Shown: positions 1 through 9,342, counted from the stretch's first letter. The stretch: DNA of 64,000 bases from Comamonas sp. SCN 67-35 (GCA_001725255.1 MEFV01000001.1:124001-188000), one strand, 5' to 3'. The notes: generated by a model not told the origin, from the sequence alone. A program made the numbers and translations.

Positions 1-2
1 GC

Positions 3-704
3 TATACGCTGAACGTGACGTCGGACAACGCCTCCGCCGTGACGATCTCGTTTCAGATGGGAGCGGCCAACGATGCGGACGGGCTGGCGGCCGCCATCAA
101 CGCCTTCAACGACAAGAGTTCACAGACCGGCGTGACTGCCCGGCTGAACGACGCAGGCAACGGCATCACACTCACCAATGCCTCGGGCAACGACATCGCC
201 ATCAGCAACAACAATGCCGCAGCCGGCGGCTCCGTAACCGTCGGCACGCAGGCAACCGCAGGTGGTGCGTCAGCCTATGTCACGGGTGAGTTGGTCCTGG
301 ACTCGGACAAGACCTTCGGCCTGACCACGGGTGCCACCACCACTGCGGGCGTCAGCTTCTTCAAGGTTGCCAATGCCTCCAGCCAACTGCAGGCGGTGAA
401 CAATCTGGACGTGTCATCGGTCGATGCGGCCAACCGCACGCTGGCGATGGTGGATTCGGCGATGTCGGTGGTCGATGGCCAGCGCGCCCGCTATGGCGCC
501 CTGCAATCGCGCTTCGAGACGACGATCGCCAACCTGCAGACGGCGATTGAAAACAGCAGCGCGGCGCGCTCTCGCGTGCAGGATGCCGACTTCGCCTCCG
601 AGACGGCCAATCTCTCGCGGGCACAGATCCTGCAGCAGGCAGGCACCGCGATGGTGGCGCAGGCCAACCAGCTGCCGCAAGGGGTGCTGGCACTGCTGAG
701 GTAA
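3..704 (+). CDS. fliC: Flagellin, C-terminal part (5' end outside window)
   Basis: Last ~233 residues of a flagellin, the subunit exported through the flagellar channel and polymerised into the filament. The frame is open to the window edge, so the gene is cut there rather than broken. The first ~130 visible residues are rich in Ala, Gly, Thr and Asn with little charge, as expected for the exposed variable domain. From about base 440 the conserved helical D1/D0 end begins, with 'RARYGALQSRFE' and 'SRAQILQQAGTAMVAQAN' and the usual Leu-Leu-Arg terminus. A hairpin follows the stop, then fliD, fliS and fliT in their customary order. Identification is firm; whether other flagellin copies exist cannot be told from here. 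Confidence 0.95.
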   Translation, partial: YTLNVTSDNASAVTISFQMGAANDADGLAAAINAFNDKSSQTGVTARLNDAGNGITLTNASGNDIAISNNNAAAGGSVTVGTQATAGGASAYVTGELVLDSDKTFGLTTGATTTAGVSFFKVANASSQLQAVNNLDVSSVDAANRTLAMVDSAMSVVDGQRARYGALQSRFETTIANLQTAIENSSAARSRVQDADFASETANLSRAQILQQAGTAMVAQANQLPQGVLALLR

Positions 705-714
705 GCGGTTTGCA

Positions 715-740
715 GGGGCTTGCCTGAAAAGGGCAGCCCC
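715..740 (+). terminator. Hairpin after the flagellin gene
   Basis: GGGGCT-t-GCC (715-724) pairs with GGC-AGCCCC (732-740) around a 7-base loop with one bulged T. It lies 10 bases after the flagellin stop. There is no T run, so it may act as a 3' end stabiliser or weak terminator, plausible for a very highly expressed mRNA. Confidence 0.45.
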
Positions 741-885
741 GCCCGGCTCCCGGACGGCGACAGGCACAGGCCTGGCGCCGTCTGGCGCTTGGGAAATACC
801 CGCCTGTTCGCGGTTTACTCTGCCATTCGATCGTTCACAATGACAGGCTGGTACAGGGTCGGAACAACACCCCACGGAGGCCATC

Positions 886-2367
886 ATGGCAACCATTTCT
901 TCCATCGGCATAGGCAGCGGTCTCAACGTCAACGACATCATCTCCAAGCTCGTCGACATTGAAAAGCAGCCCCTGCAGCAGCTGCAGGCCAAGGCGACGT
1001 CGATCCAGGCGCGGATTTCATCGTTTGGCACCATACAGTCGCAATTCTCGGCGCTGAACGACGTGCTGCAACGCATCTCGGCGCCTGCCGTGTGGAAGGG
1101 CACCACCGCCAGTTCTTCCAATACGAATGCCGCCACGATCACGGCCACCAGCACCACCCCGCCGACCTCGTTCAGTCTGGATGTGGACCAGCTCGCGCAG
1201 GCGCAGTCCGTCGTCTCGGGCGGCATCGCCAAGGACTCGGCCGTGGGCAGTGGTACGCTTACCCTGCGCATGGGCAGCTGGGACAGCGGCGGCAACACAT
1301 TCACGCCCGCGAGTGGTTCGTCCGACATCGCCATCGCGGTCACGGCCACCGACACGGTCTCCGACATCGCCGCCAAAATCAATGCCGCCAACGCGGGAGT
1401 AACGGCCACGGCACTCAACGATGGCGCGCAGGACAGGCTGGTGATCACCTCCAACGCCACGGGCAGCACCGGCGGCTTTCGCATCCAGGCGACCGACGGT
1501 GACGGCACCAACACGGACGACACCGGGCTCTCGCGTCTGGCCTTCGATCCGGCGACGCTCAATCCGGTCACCAACGCACGCTTTGGCATGGCCGCCAGCG
1601 GCCTGCCCATGCAATACGGCCAGGACGCGAAGGCGCGCATCAACGGGATTGCGATCACCTCGCACACCAACACACTGGACAACAACATCCCCGGGGTCAC
1701 CATCAATCTGCTGGCGACCACCACCACCGGCTACGGCACGCCAGGCGAGACCAAAGCCCCCGTCACGATGGCGGTGAAGACGGACACCAGTCTTGCCACC
1801 AAGAATGTGCAGGATTTCGTTCAGGCCTACAACGCCCTGAACCAGACCCTGAGCGACATGACCAAATACGATGCCAGCTCGCAAACGGCAGGCCCGTTTC
1901 AGGGCGATGCGGTCATCGTCGGCCTGCAGAACATGACGCGCCGCATCATCGGCGCCAGCAACAGCTCGGGCAGCGCCTACCAGCACCTGTCGGACATCGG
2001 CGTCTCGATGCAGCGCGATGGCTCGCTCTCGATCGACAGCGTCAAGCTCAGTGCAGCCATCAACAACGGCAGCGAACTGCAGAAGATGTTCACTGCCACC
2101 GGCAGCGGCTTTGCCGTCAACTTCGCAAGCTTCACGTCGGGCGCGCTGCAAAGCACGGGCACGCTCACGAATGAAGCGCAAGCCCTGCAGAACCAGCTGA
2201 CAGCCAACTCGAAGCAGCAGGACAAGGTCAATAAAAACGCCTCAACGGTCGAAGACCGGCTGCGCAAACAGTACAGCGCACTCGATGCGCAGATGGGGCA
2301 GCTCAACGCGCTGAACGCCTACGTCAGCCAGCAAGTCACGCTCTGGAACCAAAACAAGAACGGGTGA
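886..2367 (+). CDS. fliD: Flagellar hook-associated protein 2 (filament cap)
   Basis: 493-residue FliD. It forms the cap at the filament tip under which flagellin subunits fold and insert. The start has a strong ribosome site (GGAGG at 875-880) and the typical FliD opening 'SIGIGSGLNVNDIISKLVDIE'-like N-terminus, which forms the coiled-coil D0/D1 region. The middle is a Thr/Ser/Ala-rich globular part (approx. residues 80-270). The C-terminal ~100 residues return to a heptad-like helix with 'NKNASTVEDRLRKQYSALDAQM'-type spacing and end in 'SQQVTLWNQNKNG'. Length is normal for beta-proteobacterial FliD. It follows flagellin by 181 bases and precedes fliS, as in most flagellar late-gene clusters. 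Confidence 0.95.
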   Translation: MATISSIGIGSGLNVNDIISKLVDIEKQPLQQLQAKATSIQARISSFGTIQSQFSALNDVLQRISAPAVWKGTTASSSNTNAATITATSTTPPTSFSLDVDQLAQAQSVVSGGIAKDSAVGSGTLTLRMGSWDSGGNTFTPASGSSDIAIAVTATDTVSDIAAKINAANAGVTATALNDGAQDRLVITSNATGSTGGFRIQATDGDGTNTDDTGLSRLAFDPATLNPVTNARFGMAASGLPMQYGQDAKARINGIAITSHTNTLDNNIPGVTINLLATTTTGYGTPGETKAPVTMAVKTDTSLATKNVQDFVQAYNALNQTLSDMTKYDASSQTAGPFQGDAVIVGLQNMTRRIIGASNSSGSAYQHLSDIGVSMQRDGSLSIDSVKLSAAINNGSELQKMFTATGSGFAVNFASFTSGALQSTGTLTNEAQALQNQLTANSKQQDKVNKNASTVEDRLRKQYSALDAQMGQLNALNAYVSQQVTLWNQNKNG

Positions 2368-2463
2368 AGATTACGGCCGTACCCACGCATGCTCCGGCTC
2401 ATGCGACGCGCCAGCGCTGGATTTGTGGTCATTTGTCGCGTCAATTCAGAGATTCATGACGGG

Positions 2464-2490
2464 TACAGTTTGCAACGGTTACGCCGATAT
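2464..2490 (+). promoter_or_regulatory. Sigma-28 (FliA) promoter for fliST
   Basis: TACAGTTT (2464-2471), exactly 11 bases, then GCCGATAT (2483-2490). The known sigma-28 consensus is TAAAGTTT-N11-GCCGATAA, so each element differs at one base and spacing is exact. It lies 17-32 bases before the possible fliS starts. It shows that fliS-fliT is a late (class 3 type) transcript separate from fliD. Confidence 0.75.
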
Positions 2491-2522
2491 CAAGAATAGA
2501 CAATCCGATGCACGAGCCTGAC

Positions 2523-2927
2523 ATGTACACCTCCGTCAACTCCCGGTCAGCGGCCACCTACCAACGCGTAGGCCTGGAAACCAGCGTGGATGGCGCTTCC
2601 GCGCACAAGCTCATCGACCTTTTGTTCGATGCCTTGCTGCAGGCCATCACGCAAGCGACAAGCGCATTGGCGGCCAACGACATTGCCCGCAAGGGGCAGC
2701 AGATCACCAAGGCGGTCCGCATTCTTGATGAAGGCCTCAAGCCCGCCCTGAATCTGGAACAGGGCGGAGACCTCGCCCGCAACCTGCACGATCTCTACGA
2801 TTTTTGCGTCAGGCGATTGACACAAGCCAACCTGCACAACGACAAGGTAGCCCTGGACGACGTGGACAGGGTCATCCGCCCCGTGGCCACCGGCTGGAAG
2901 GAAATTGCCGCGAAGGTGCCGCGATGA
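2523..2927 (+). CDS. fliS: Flagellin export chaperone FliS
   Basis: 134 residues from ATG 2523; an in-frame ATG at 2508 would add five residues. I prefer 2523 because the opening 'MYTSVNSRSAATYQRVG' matches the family and 2508 would leave only ~10 bases of leader after the sigma-28 promoter. FliS is a small helical cytoplasmic chaperone that binds the C-terminus of flagellin and prevents premature polymerisation. The family pattern of an aromatic N-terminus followed by 'ASAHKLIDLLFDALLQAI' is present. The stop overlaps the fliT start (ATGA, 2924-2927), so the two are translationally coupled. Confidence 0.93.
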   Translation: MYTSVNSRSAATYQRVGLETSVDGASAHKLIDLLFDALLQAITQATSALAANDIARKGQQITKAVRILDEGLKPALNLEQGGDLARNLHDLYDFCVRRLTQANLHNDKVALDDVDRVIRPVATGWKEIAAKVPR

Positions 2928-3259
2928 GCGAGACGAATACCGCCTCAAGGGACCTTGTTGTGCCCGCGCTCATGGATCTGTACCGCGCCATCGAGGACAG
3001 CAGCAGCAAGATGCTGGAAGCTGCCAAATCGCAAGACTGGAACAGCGTGGTGCAACACGAAAGCACCTGCGCCGTGCTCATCGAGCAGCTGCGCTATTCG
3101 GCCAAACGCAAGCAACTGGCTGCCGAACATCGCAGGGAAAAGGCGCGCATCATGCAGCGCATCCTGCACAACGATGCGCAAATCCGCATCCTGGCCGAGC
3201 CCTGGCTCGCACAGTTCGATCATCTGCTCGTCAACGGGCAGCCCCAGTTTCTCCACTGA
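2924..3259 (+). CDS. fliT: FliT-like flagellar chaperone
   Basis: 111-residue, mostly helical, charged protein starting at the ATG that overlaps the fliS stop. Position directly after fliS, size and helical character fit FliT, the export chaperone of FliD, which in enterics also binds FlhDC. Sequence identity in this family is low, so the call rests mainly on synteny. The pattern of Leu/Ile heptads with basic runs ('RREKARIMQRILHND') is visible. It ends 18 bases before the convergent cation transporter. Confidence 0.8.
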   Translation: MSETNTASRDLVVPALMDLYRAIEDSSSKMLEAAKSQDWNSVVQHESTCAVLIEQLRYSAKRKQLAAEHRREKARIMQRILHNDAQIRILAEPWLAQFDHLLVNGQPQFLH

Positions 3260-3277
3260 ACGCCAACCCGCGCCGGC

Positions 3278-4240
3278 TCAGGGAGCCACCTCGGTATTGA
3301 GGAGTTCCTGCGCCTGGGCCTCGGTCTGCTCGAAGATCGTGCTCGCGCCCACGGGCAGCAGTTCGATGGTGGCCACGAGCCCCGGCACGGTGGCCATGAG
3401 TTCGGCCTCCACCGTGGCGCGCTCGGTGGCCGCGCGGCCCAGCGTCCAGCCCTCGGGCACATGCATGTGCAGCTGCACGAAGCTGCGCGCGCCCGCACGG
3501 CGCGAGGTGAGGCTGTCGAAACGCACCGCGCCTTCGCTCGCCCGGGCGTAGCGTTCGAGCAGCGCATTGATGCGCGCCAGCGGCTCGGGCGCGAGGGCGC
3601 CGTCCATCAGCCCCTGCGAGGACTTCCAGACGAGCACGCTGCCCTCCTTGAAGATGTTGATCGCCACCACGAGCGCCACGACCGGATCGAGCCAATGCCA
3701 TCCGGTGACCCCCGCCGCAACCAGCCCGAGGACCACGCCCACCGACGTCCAGACGTCGGTGAACAGGTGCATCGCATCGCCTTCGAGCGCCACCGAACGG
3801 TGTGTGCGCGCCGCGCGGAACATCCCCCAGGCGAGCACGCCGTTGAAGACGGCGCTGAGCATCGCCAGGCCCAGGCCCCAGGTGAGCTGCTGCAGCGGCT
3901 GCGGGTGCATGAGGCGCAGCACGGCCGCCCAGAAGATGGCGGCGGCCGCGCCCACGACGAGGATGCCTTCGAAACCCGAGGAAAAATATTCGGCCTTGTG
4001 ATGCCCGAACGGGTGGTCCTTGTCGGCCGGGCGCGCGGCCACCGTGACCATGACCAGCGCGAACATGGCGCCCGCCAGGTTCACAAAGGATTCGAGGGCA
4101 TCGGAGAGCAGCCCCACGGAATCGGTGATCCACCAGGCCAGGGTCTTGAGCACGATGGTGAGCAAGGCCACGACGATGGAAACCTTCAACCAGTGATGCG
4201 GTGTCATTCGGGCCAGAAAGGTGGGCATGGCGGACGGCAT
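3278..4240 (-). CDS. Cation diffusion facilitator (zinc/iron/cobalt efflux type)
   Basis: 320-residue inner-membrane proton/divalent-cation antiporter of the CDF family. Five or six hydrophobic helices occupy residues ~15-205, followed by a ~100-residue cytoplasmic domain. The metal-site signatures are present: 'SDALES' after the first helix in place of the usual D-x-x-x-D, and 'EGDAMHLFTDVWTSVG' later in the membrane part with H-x-x-x-D. 'HPFGHHKAEYF' is the conserved loop after helix 2. The C-terminal domain carries 'VQLHMHVPEGWTL', typical of the dimerising fold. The substrate metal cannot be fixed from sequence. It is divergent from prkA and is monocistronic. Confidence 0.92.
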   Translation of the reverse strand: MPSAMPTFLARMTPHHWLKVSIVVALLTIVLKTLAWWITDSVGLLSDALESFVNLAGAMFALVMVTVAARPADKDHPFGHHKAEYFSSGFEGILVVGAAAAIFWAAVLRLMHPQPLQQLTWGLGLAMLSAVFNGVLAWGMFRAARTHRSVALEGDAMHLFTDVWTSVGVVLGLVAAGVTGWHWLDPVVALVVAINIFKEGSVLVWKSSQGLMDGALAPEPLARINALLERYARASEGAVRFDSLTSRRAGARSFVQLHMHVPEGWTLGRAATERATVEAELMATVPGLVATIELLPVGASTIFEQTEAQAQELLNTEVAP

Positions 4241-4450
4241 GGTGCGTGCTGAGGCGATCGCGAGGCGCGCACCCTAACATGACGGGCACCCCCACGCGCG
4301 GCGCATGGATAAGACCGTTCAGCACCGGATTATCACGCTGTCGCACGGCCACGCTTGGTGCTACAACTACGGACGTGGAGAGCACATCGGCTTGCAACTT
4401 TGCAGCGCGGTTCGTGTCCCACGGACAGCGCTTGTCACAGGAGGTCAGAC

Positions 4451-6373
4451 ATGGACGCCATCAGCAACTTCGCTGCACGCTATGCACGTGAACGTGAAGA
4501 GGAGATGTCGATCGACGAATATCTTGCGCTGTGCAAGCGCGAGAGCGCTGCCTACGCCACGGCGGCCGAGCGCATGCTGGCCGCCATCGGAGAAGCGCAG
4601 ATGGTCGATACGCGCGACGACCCCGCCCTCTCGCGCCTGTTCGCCAACAAGGTGATACGCCGCTACCCGGCCTTCGCCGAGTTCTACGGCATGGAAGATG
4701 CGATCGAGCAGGTGGTGAGCTTCTTTCGCCACGCGGCGCAGGGGCTGGAAGAGCGCAAGCAGATTCTCTATCTGCTCGGGCCCGTGGGCGGCGGCAAGAG
4801 TTCGATCGCCGAGCGCCTGAAGGCGCTGATGCAGAAGGTGCCGTTCTACGCGCTCAAGGGCTCTCCGGTGAACGAATCGCCGCTGGGCCTGTTCGACCCG
4901 GCGGAGGACGGCCCCCTCCTCGAAGAGCAGTTCGGCATCGCGCGCCGCCATCTGGCGCACGTGCTCTCGCCCTGGGCCGTGAAGCGCCTGGATGAATACG
5001 GCGGCGACATCCGCAAGTTCCGCGTCGTCAAGCGCTATCCCAGCATCCTCAAGCAGATCGCGATCGCCAAGACCGAACCGGGCGACGAGAACAACCAGGA
5101 CATCTCCAGCCTGGTGGGCAAGGTGGACATTCGCCAGCTGGAGAATTTCGCGCAGGACGACACCGACGCCTACAGCTACTCGGGCGGCCTGTGCCTGGCC
5201 AACCAGGGGCTGCTCGAATTCGTCGAGATGTTCAAGGCGCCGATCAAGGTGCTGCACCCGCTGCTCACCGCCACGCAGGAGGGCAACTACAAGGGCACCG
5301 AAGGCTTTGGTGCGATACCGTTCGACGGCATCGTGCTCGCGCACAGCAACGAGAGCGAGTGGAAGGCGTTTCGCAACAACAAGAACAACGAGGCTTTCCT
5401 GGATCGCATCTACATCGTCAAGGTGCCTTATTGCCTTCGCGTTTCCGAAGAAGTGAAGATCTACGAGAAGCTGATCCGCGAATCCTCGCTGGCCGATGCC
5501 GTCTGCGCGCCCGGCACGCTCAAGATGATGGCGCAGTTCTCGGTGCTCACGCGCCTGAAGGAGCCGGAGAACTCCAGCCTCTACAGCAAGATGAAGGTCT
5601 ACGACGGGCAGAACCTCAAGGACACCGACCCGCGCGCCAAGAGCTATCAGGAATACCGCGACTACGCGGGCGTGGACGAGGGCATGAGCGGCATCTCCAC
5701 GCGCTTCGCCTTCAAGATCCTCTCCAAGGTCTTCAACTACGACAGCACCGAGGTCGCGGCCAACCCGGTGCACCTGATGTACGTGCTGGAGCAGCAGATC
5801 CAGCGCGAACAGTTTCCCGCCGAGCTCGAGACCAAATACACCGGTTTCATCAAGGAATATCTCTCGCCGCGCTACGCCGAGTTCATCGGCAAGGAGATCC
5901 AGACCGCGTACCTGGAGAGCTACAGCGAGTACGGCCAGAACATCTTCGACCGCTACGTGACCTACGCCGACTACTGGATCCAGGACAGCGAGTACCGCGA
6001 CACCGACACCGGCGAAGTCTTTGACCGCAACGCGCTCAACGCCGAACTGGAGAAGATCGAGAAGCCCGCGGGCATCGCCAATCCCAAGGACTTTCGCAAC
6101 GAGATCGTCAACTTCGTGCTGCGCGCGCGCGCCAACAACCAGGGCCGCAATCCGGTGTGGACGAGCTACGAGAAGCTGCGCCTGGTGATCGAGAAGAAGA
6201 TGTTCTCCAACACCGAGGAGCTCTTGCCGGTGATCAGCTTCAACGCCAAGGCCAGCACCGAGGACGCGCGCAAGCACGAGGATTTCGTCACCCGCATGGT
6301 GGCCAAGGGCTACACGCAAAAGCAGGTGCGCCTGCTGTGCGAGTGGTACTTGCGCGTGCGCAAGAGCAGTTGA
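4451..6373 (+). CDS. prkA: PrkA serine protein kinase (YeaG family)
   Basis: 640 residues from ATG 4451, chosen because AGGAGG lies at 4439-4444 and the length then matches E. coli YeaG (~644). The frame is open for another ~30 codons upstream but with no ribosome site. PrkA is an AAA+-like protein with a P-loop ('GPVGGGKSS', residues ~110-118) and a C-terminal kinase-like domain. In enterics it is part of the nutrient- and nitrogen-starvation response, and in Bacillus it affects sporulation. It heads a three-gene unit with yeaH (26-base gap) and spoVR. The protein has the conserved 'FDGIVLAHSNESEW' and 'GISTRFAFKILSKVFN' segments. Cytoplasmic; its substrates are poorly known. Confidence 0.95.
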   Translation: MDAISNFAARYAREREEEMSIDEYLALCKRESAAYATAAERMLAAIGEAQMVDTRDDPALSRLFANKVIRRYPAFAEFYGMEDAIEQVVSFFRHAAQGLEERKQILYLLGPVGGGKSSIAERLKALMQKVPFYALKGSPVNESPLGLFDPAEDGPLLEEQFGIARRHLAHVLSPWAVKRLDEYGGDIRKFRVVKRYPSILKQIAIAKTEPGDENNQDISSLVGKVDIRQLENFAQDDTDAYSYSGGLCLANQGLLEFVEMFKAPIKVLHPLLTATQEGNYKGTEGFGAIPFDGIVLAHSNESEWKAFRNNKNNEAFLDRIYIVKVPYCLRVSEEVKIYEKLIRESSLADAVCAPGTLKMMAQFSVLTRLKEPENSSLYSKMKVYDGQNLKDTDPRAKSYQEYRDYAGVDEGMSGISTRFAFKILSKVFNYDSTEVAANPVHLMYVLEQQIQREQFPAELETKYTGFIKEYLSPRYAEFIGKEIQTAYLESYSEYGQNIFDRYVTYADYWIQDSEYRDTDTGEVFDRNALNAELEKIEKPAGIANPKDFRNEIVNFVLRARANNQGRNPVWTSYEKLRLVIEKKMFSNTEELLPVISFNAKASTEDARKHEDFVTRMVAKGYTQKQVRLLCEWYLRVRKSS

Positions 6374-6398
6374 CGCCACCGAACCGCAGGGCACTCCC

Positions 6399-7667
6399 AT
6401 GGCACTGCAGATCATCGACCGCAGGCTCTCCGGCAAGAACAAGTCGGTGGGCAACCGCGAGCGCTTCATCCGCCGCTACAAGCAGCAGATCGCCGACGCC
6501 GTGCGCCGCGCGGTGTCCAGGCGCGGCATCCGCGAAATCGAGCAGGCCGAGAACGTCACCATCCCCAAACGCGACATCAGCGAGCCGAGCTTCCACCATG
6601 GCCCCGGCGGCGTGCGCGACACCGTGCACCCGGGCAACCGCGAGTACGTGACGGGCGACCGCATCGAGCGCCCCGAAGGCGGCGGCTCGGGCGGGGGCTC
6701 GCAGGCGAGCGACAGCGGCGAGGGGCAGGACGACTTCAGCTTCACGCTCAGCCGCGAGGAGTTCATGCAGATCTTCTTCGAGGATCTGGCGCTGCCTCGT
6801 CTCATGCGCACGCACATCGGCGAGAACCCGCAGTACAGGACACGCCGCGCGGGCTACAGCCAGGACGGCACGCCGAACAACCTGGCCATCGTGCGCACCA
6901 TGCGCGGCGCGCTGGGGCGGCGCATCGCGCTCACCAAGGCGGCCGAACGCGAGCGCGAGACGCTGGAGCAGCGGCTGCAGACCGTGCTGCTCGATCCCGA
7001 CCATGCCGAAGCCGAGGCGAGCGACCTGCGCGCGCGCATCGAGCAGCTCGAGCGGCGCATCGCCAGGACACCGTGGCTCGACCCGATCGACCTGCGCTTT
7101 CGCGCGCACCAGAAAGTGCCTGTGCCCAACAGCCGCGCGGTGATGTTCTGCGTGATGGATGTTTCGGGCTCGATGGACGAGGAGCGCAAGGACCTGGCCA
7201 AGCGCTTCTTCATCCTGCTGCACCTGTTTCTCACGCGCCACTACCGCCAGGTGGAGATCGTCTTCATCAGGCATCACACGCAGGCTTCGGAAGTGGACGA
7301 GCACGAGTTCTTCTACTCGCAGGAGAGCGGCGGCACGGTGGTGAGCAGCGCGCTGGTGCTGCTGGCCGACATCATCCACACGCGCTACCCCGTGGCCGAC
7401 TGGAACATCTACGTGGCGCAGGCGAGCGATGGCGACAACTTCAGCAACGACAGCGGCAACTGCCGCGCGCTGCTGGCCGAGCAGATCCTGCCGCTGGCGC
7501 GCTATTACGCCTATCTGCAGGTGGCCGAGGAAGAGCAGAACCTGTGGCAGGAGTACGCGCAACTGCAGGCCGCTTTCGCGCACTTCGCGATGCGCAAGGT
7601 GGCGCAGGCGAGCGACATCTACCCGGTGTTTCGCGAGCTGTTTCGCAAGGAAGGGGTACAGACATGA
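6399..7667 (+). CDS. yeaH: YeaH/YhbH family protein (DUF444, von Willebrand A-like)
   Basis: 422 residues, the middle gene of the prkA-yeaH-spoVR unit. The N-terminal third is basic, with a Gly/Ser-rich linker (residues ~88-108). The C-terminal part has a von Willebrand A-type metal site, 'DVSGSMDE' (residues ~253-260), the MIDAS pattern D-x-S-x-S. A coiled coil with Glu/Arg heptads lies at ~175-225. The family has always travelled with PrkA and is thought to work with it, but its molecular role is unknown. The stop overlaps the spoVR start (ATGA, 7664-7667), which implies coupled translation and probably fixed stoichiometry. Confidence 0.93.
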   Translation: MALQIIDRRLSGKNKSVGNRERFIRRYKQQIADAVRRAVSRRGIREIEQAENVTIPKRDISEPSFHHGPGGVRDTVHPGNREYVTGDRIERPEGGGSGGGSQASDSGEGQDDFSFTLSREEFMQIFFEDLALPRLMRTHIGENPQYRTRRAGYSQDGTPNNLAIVRTMRGALGRRIALTKAAERERETLEQRLQTVLLDPDHAEAEASDLRARIEQLERRIARTPWLDPIDLRFRAHQKVPVPNSRAVMFCVMDVSGSMDEERKDLAKRFFILLHLFLTRHYRQVEIVFIRHHTQASEVDEHEFFYSQESGGTVVSSALVLLADIIHTRYPVADWNIYVAQASDGDNFSNDSGNCRALLAEQILPLARYYAYLQVAEEEQNLWQEYAQLQAAFAHFAMRKVAQASDIYPVFRELFRKEGVQT

Positions 7668-9328
7668 ACACCCCGGTCGCCTTCCCGCCCGAGCACCCGT
7701 CCCAGGTATCGACGCACTACCCGGTGCTGGAGCGCCGCCACGGCGACAACGCCTGGAAGCTCGTCGCGAGCGGCGAACGGCGCCACCCGCTGGTGCCGGA
7801 CATGCCGCTGCCGCTCACCGAGCGCCCCGCGCACCCGCTGCCCGACCCGAGCGACTGGACCTTCGAGCTGATCGAGCGCTACCACGCGGTGATTGCCGAG
7901 ACCGCCCGGCGTTTCGGCCTCGACACCTACCCCAACCAGCTCGAAGTGATCACCGCCGAGCAGATGATGGACGCCTACGCCAGCGTCGGCATGCCGGTGA
8001 ACTACCGCCACTGGAGCTACGGCAAGGCCTTTCTCGCGACCGAGCGGCGTTACCGGCGGGGGCAGATGGGCCTGGCCTACGAGATCGTGATCAACGCCAA
8101 CCCGTGCATCGCCTATCTGATGGAGGAGAACACCACGGCCATGCAGGCGCTGGTGATCGCGCACGCGGCCTACGGGCACAACAGCTTCTTCAAGGGCAAC
8201 TACCTGTTTCGCATGTGGACGGATGCGGGCTCCATCATCGACTACCTCGTCTATGCGCGCGACTACATCGGGCAGTGCGAGGAGCGCCACGGCCTGGACG
8301 CGGTGGAGCAGCTGCTCGACTCGTGCCATGCCCTCTCCACGCACGGCGTGGACCGCTACCGCCGGCCTTCCCGCAAGTCGCTGGCGCGCGAGCGCCTGGA
8401 GCAGCGCGAGCGCCAGGAGCACGCGCAGCAGCAGGTCAACGAGCTCTGGCGCACGCTGCCCACGGCGCCAGGCAAGGAAAGCAGCGAAGAGGCGCAGCAA
8501 CGCTTTCCGCGCGAGCCCGAGGAAAACATCCTTTACTTCATCGAAAAGCACGCGCCGCTGCTCGAACCCTGGCAGCGCGAGATCATCCGCATCGTGCGCA
8601 AGATCGCGCAGTACTTCTACCCGCAGCGCCAGACGCAGGTGATGAACGAGGGCTGGGCCACCTTCTGGCACTACACGCTGATGAACCAGCTCTACGACGA
8701 CGGCTGGCTCACCGACGCGGTGATGATGGAGTGGCTCGCCTCACACACCAACGTGATCTATCAGCCGCCGATCGATCACCCCGCGTACAACGGCATCAAC
8801 CCCTACACGCTGGGGTTTTCAATGTACCGCGACATCCGCCGTATCTGCGAGCAGCCGACCGAGGAAGACCGCCGCTGGTTCCCCGATCTCGCGGGCACGC
8901 CGTGGCTGCCGGCGCTGCACCACGCGATGCGCAACTTCAAGGACGAGAGCTTCATCGGCCAGTACCTGAGCCCGCACCTGATGCGCGAGCTGCGCCTGTT
9001 CGCCATCCACGACGACGCGGCCGAGCGCCATCTGCGGGTGAGCGCCATCCATGACGAGGACGGGTACCACGAACTGCGCCAGACGCTTTCGCGCCAGTAC
9101 GACATCGGCGTGCGCGAGCCCAACATCCAGGTCTGGGACGTGGACCGGCGCGGTGATCGCACGCTGACGCTGCGCCACACGCAGGTGCAGGGCCGGCCGC
9201 TCGCCGACGATGCGCTGGAGGTGCTCAAGCACGTGGCGCGGCTGTGGGGCTTCGGCGTGAAGATCGAGAGCGTGGACAGCGACGGCGAGCACCCCACGGT
9301 GCTGCATGTACTGGCGCCACCGCAGTGA
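7664..9328 (+). CDS. spoVR: SpoVR family protein (YcgB type)
   Basis: 554 residues from ATG 7664, which overlaps the yeaH stop. SpoVR was named for spore cortex formation in Bacillus, but the family is common in non-sporing proteobacteria, where YcgB belongs to the stationary-phase/stress regulon with YeaG and YeaH. The body contains the conserved 'NEGWATFWHYTLMNQLYD' (an E...H..H-like arrangement) and 'HPAYNGINPYTLGFSMYRD' blocks. The first ~50 residues are a less conserved Pro-rich tail. No enzymatic activity has been assigned. It is the last gene of the triad and is convergent with htpG across a spacer with a long-loop inverted repeat. Confidence 0.94.
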   Translation: MNTPVAFPPEHPSQVSTHYPVLERRHGDNAWKLVASGERRHPLVPDMPLPLTERPAHPLPDPSDWTFELIERYHAVIAETARRFGLDTYPNQLEVITAEQMMDAYASVGMPVNYRHWSYGKAFLATERRYRRGQMGLAYEIVINANPCIAYLMEENTTAMQALVIAHAAYGHNSFFKGNYLFRMWTDAGSIIDYLVYARDYIGQCEERHGLDAVEQLLDSCHALSTHGVDRYRRPSRKSLARERLEQRERQEHAQQQVNELWRTLPTAPGKESSEEAQQRFPREPEENILYFIEKHAPLLEPWQREIIRIVRKIAQYFYPQRQTQVMNEGWATFWHYTLMNQLYDDGWLTDAVMMEWLASHTNVIYQPPIDHPAYNGINPYTLGFSMYRDIRRICEQPTEEDRRWFPDLAGTPWLPALHHAMRNFKDESFIGQYLSPHLMRELRLFAIHDDAAERHLRVSAIHDEDGYHELRQTLSRQYDIGVREPNIQVWDVDRRGDRTLTLRHTQVQGRPLADDALEVLKHVARLWGFGVKIESVDSDGEHPTVLHVLAPPQ

Positions 9329-9342
9329 TTTTCAATCCGGAT

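Noticed and set aside
4241..4450. Sigma-54 promoter before prkA
   Set aside because: GG and GC elements near 4348-4362 are not at the required 10-base spacing.
4445..6469. Very long open frame antisense to prkA (and similar ones opposite fliD, htpG, nrdJ, the carboxylase and the dehydrogenases)
   Set aside because: High G+C removes stop codons from shadow frames. The translations are Arg/His/Ala/Gly-rich without domains, lack ribosome sites, and the sense strands carry well-known proteins.
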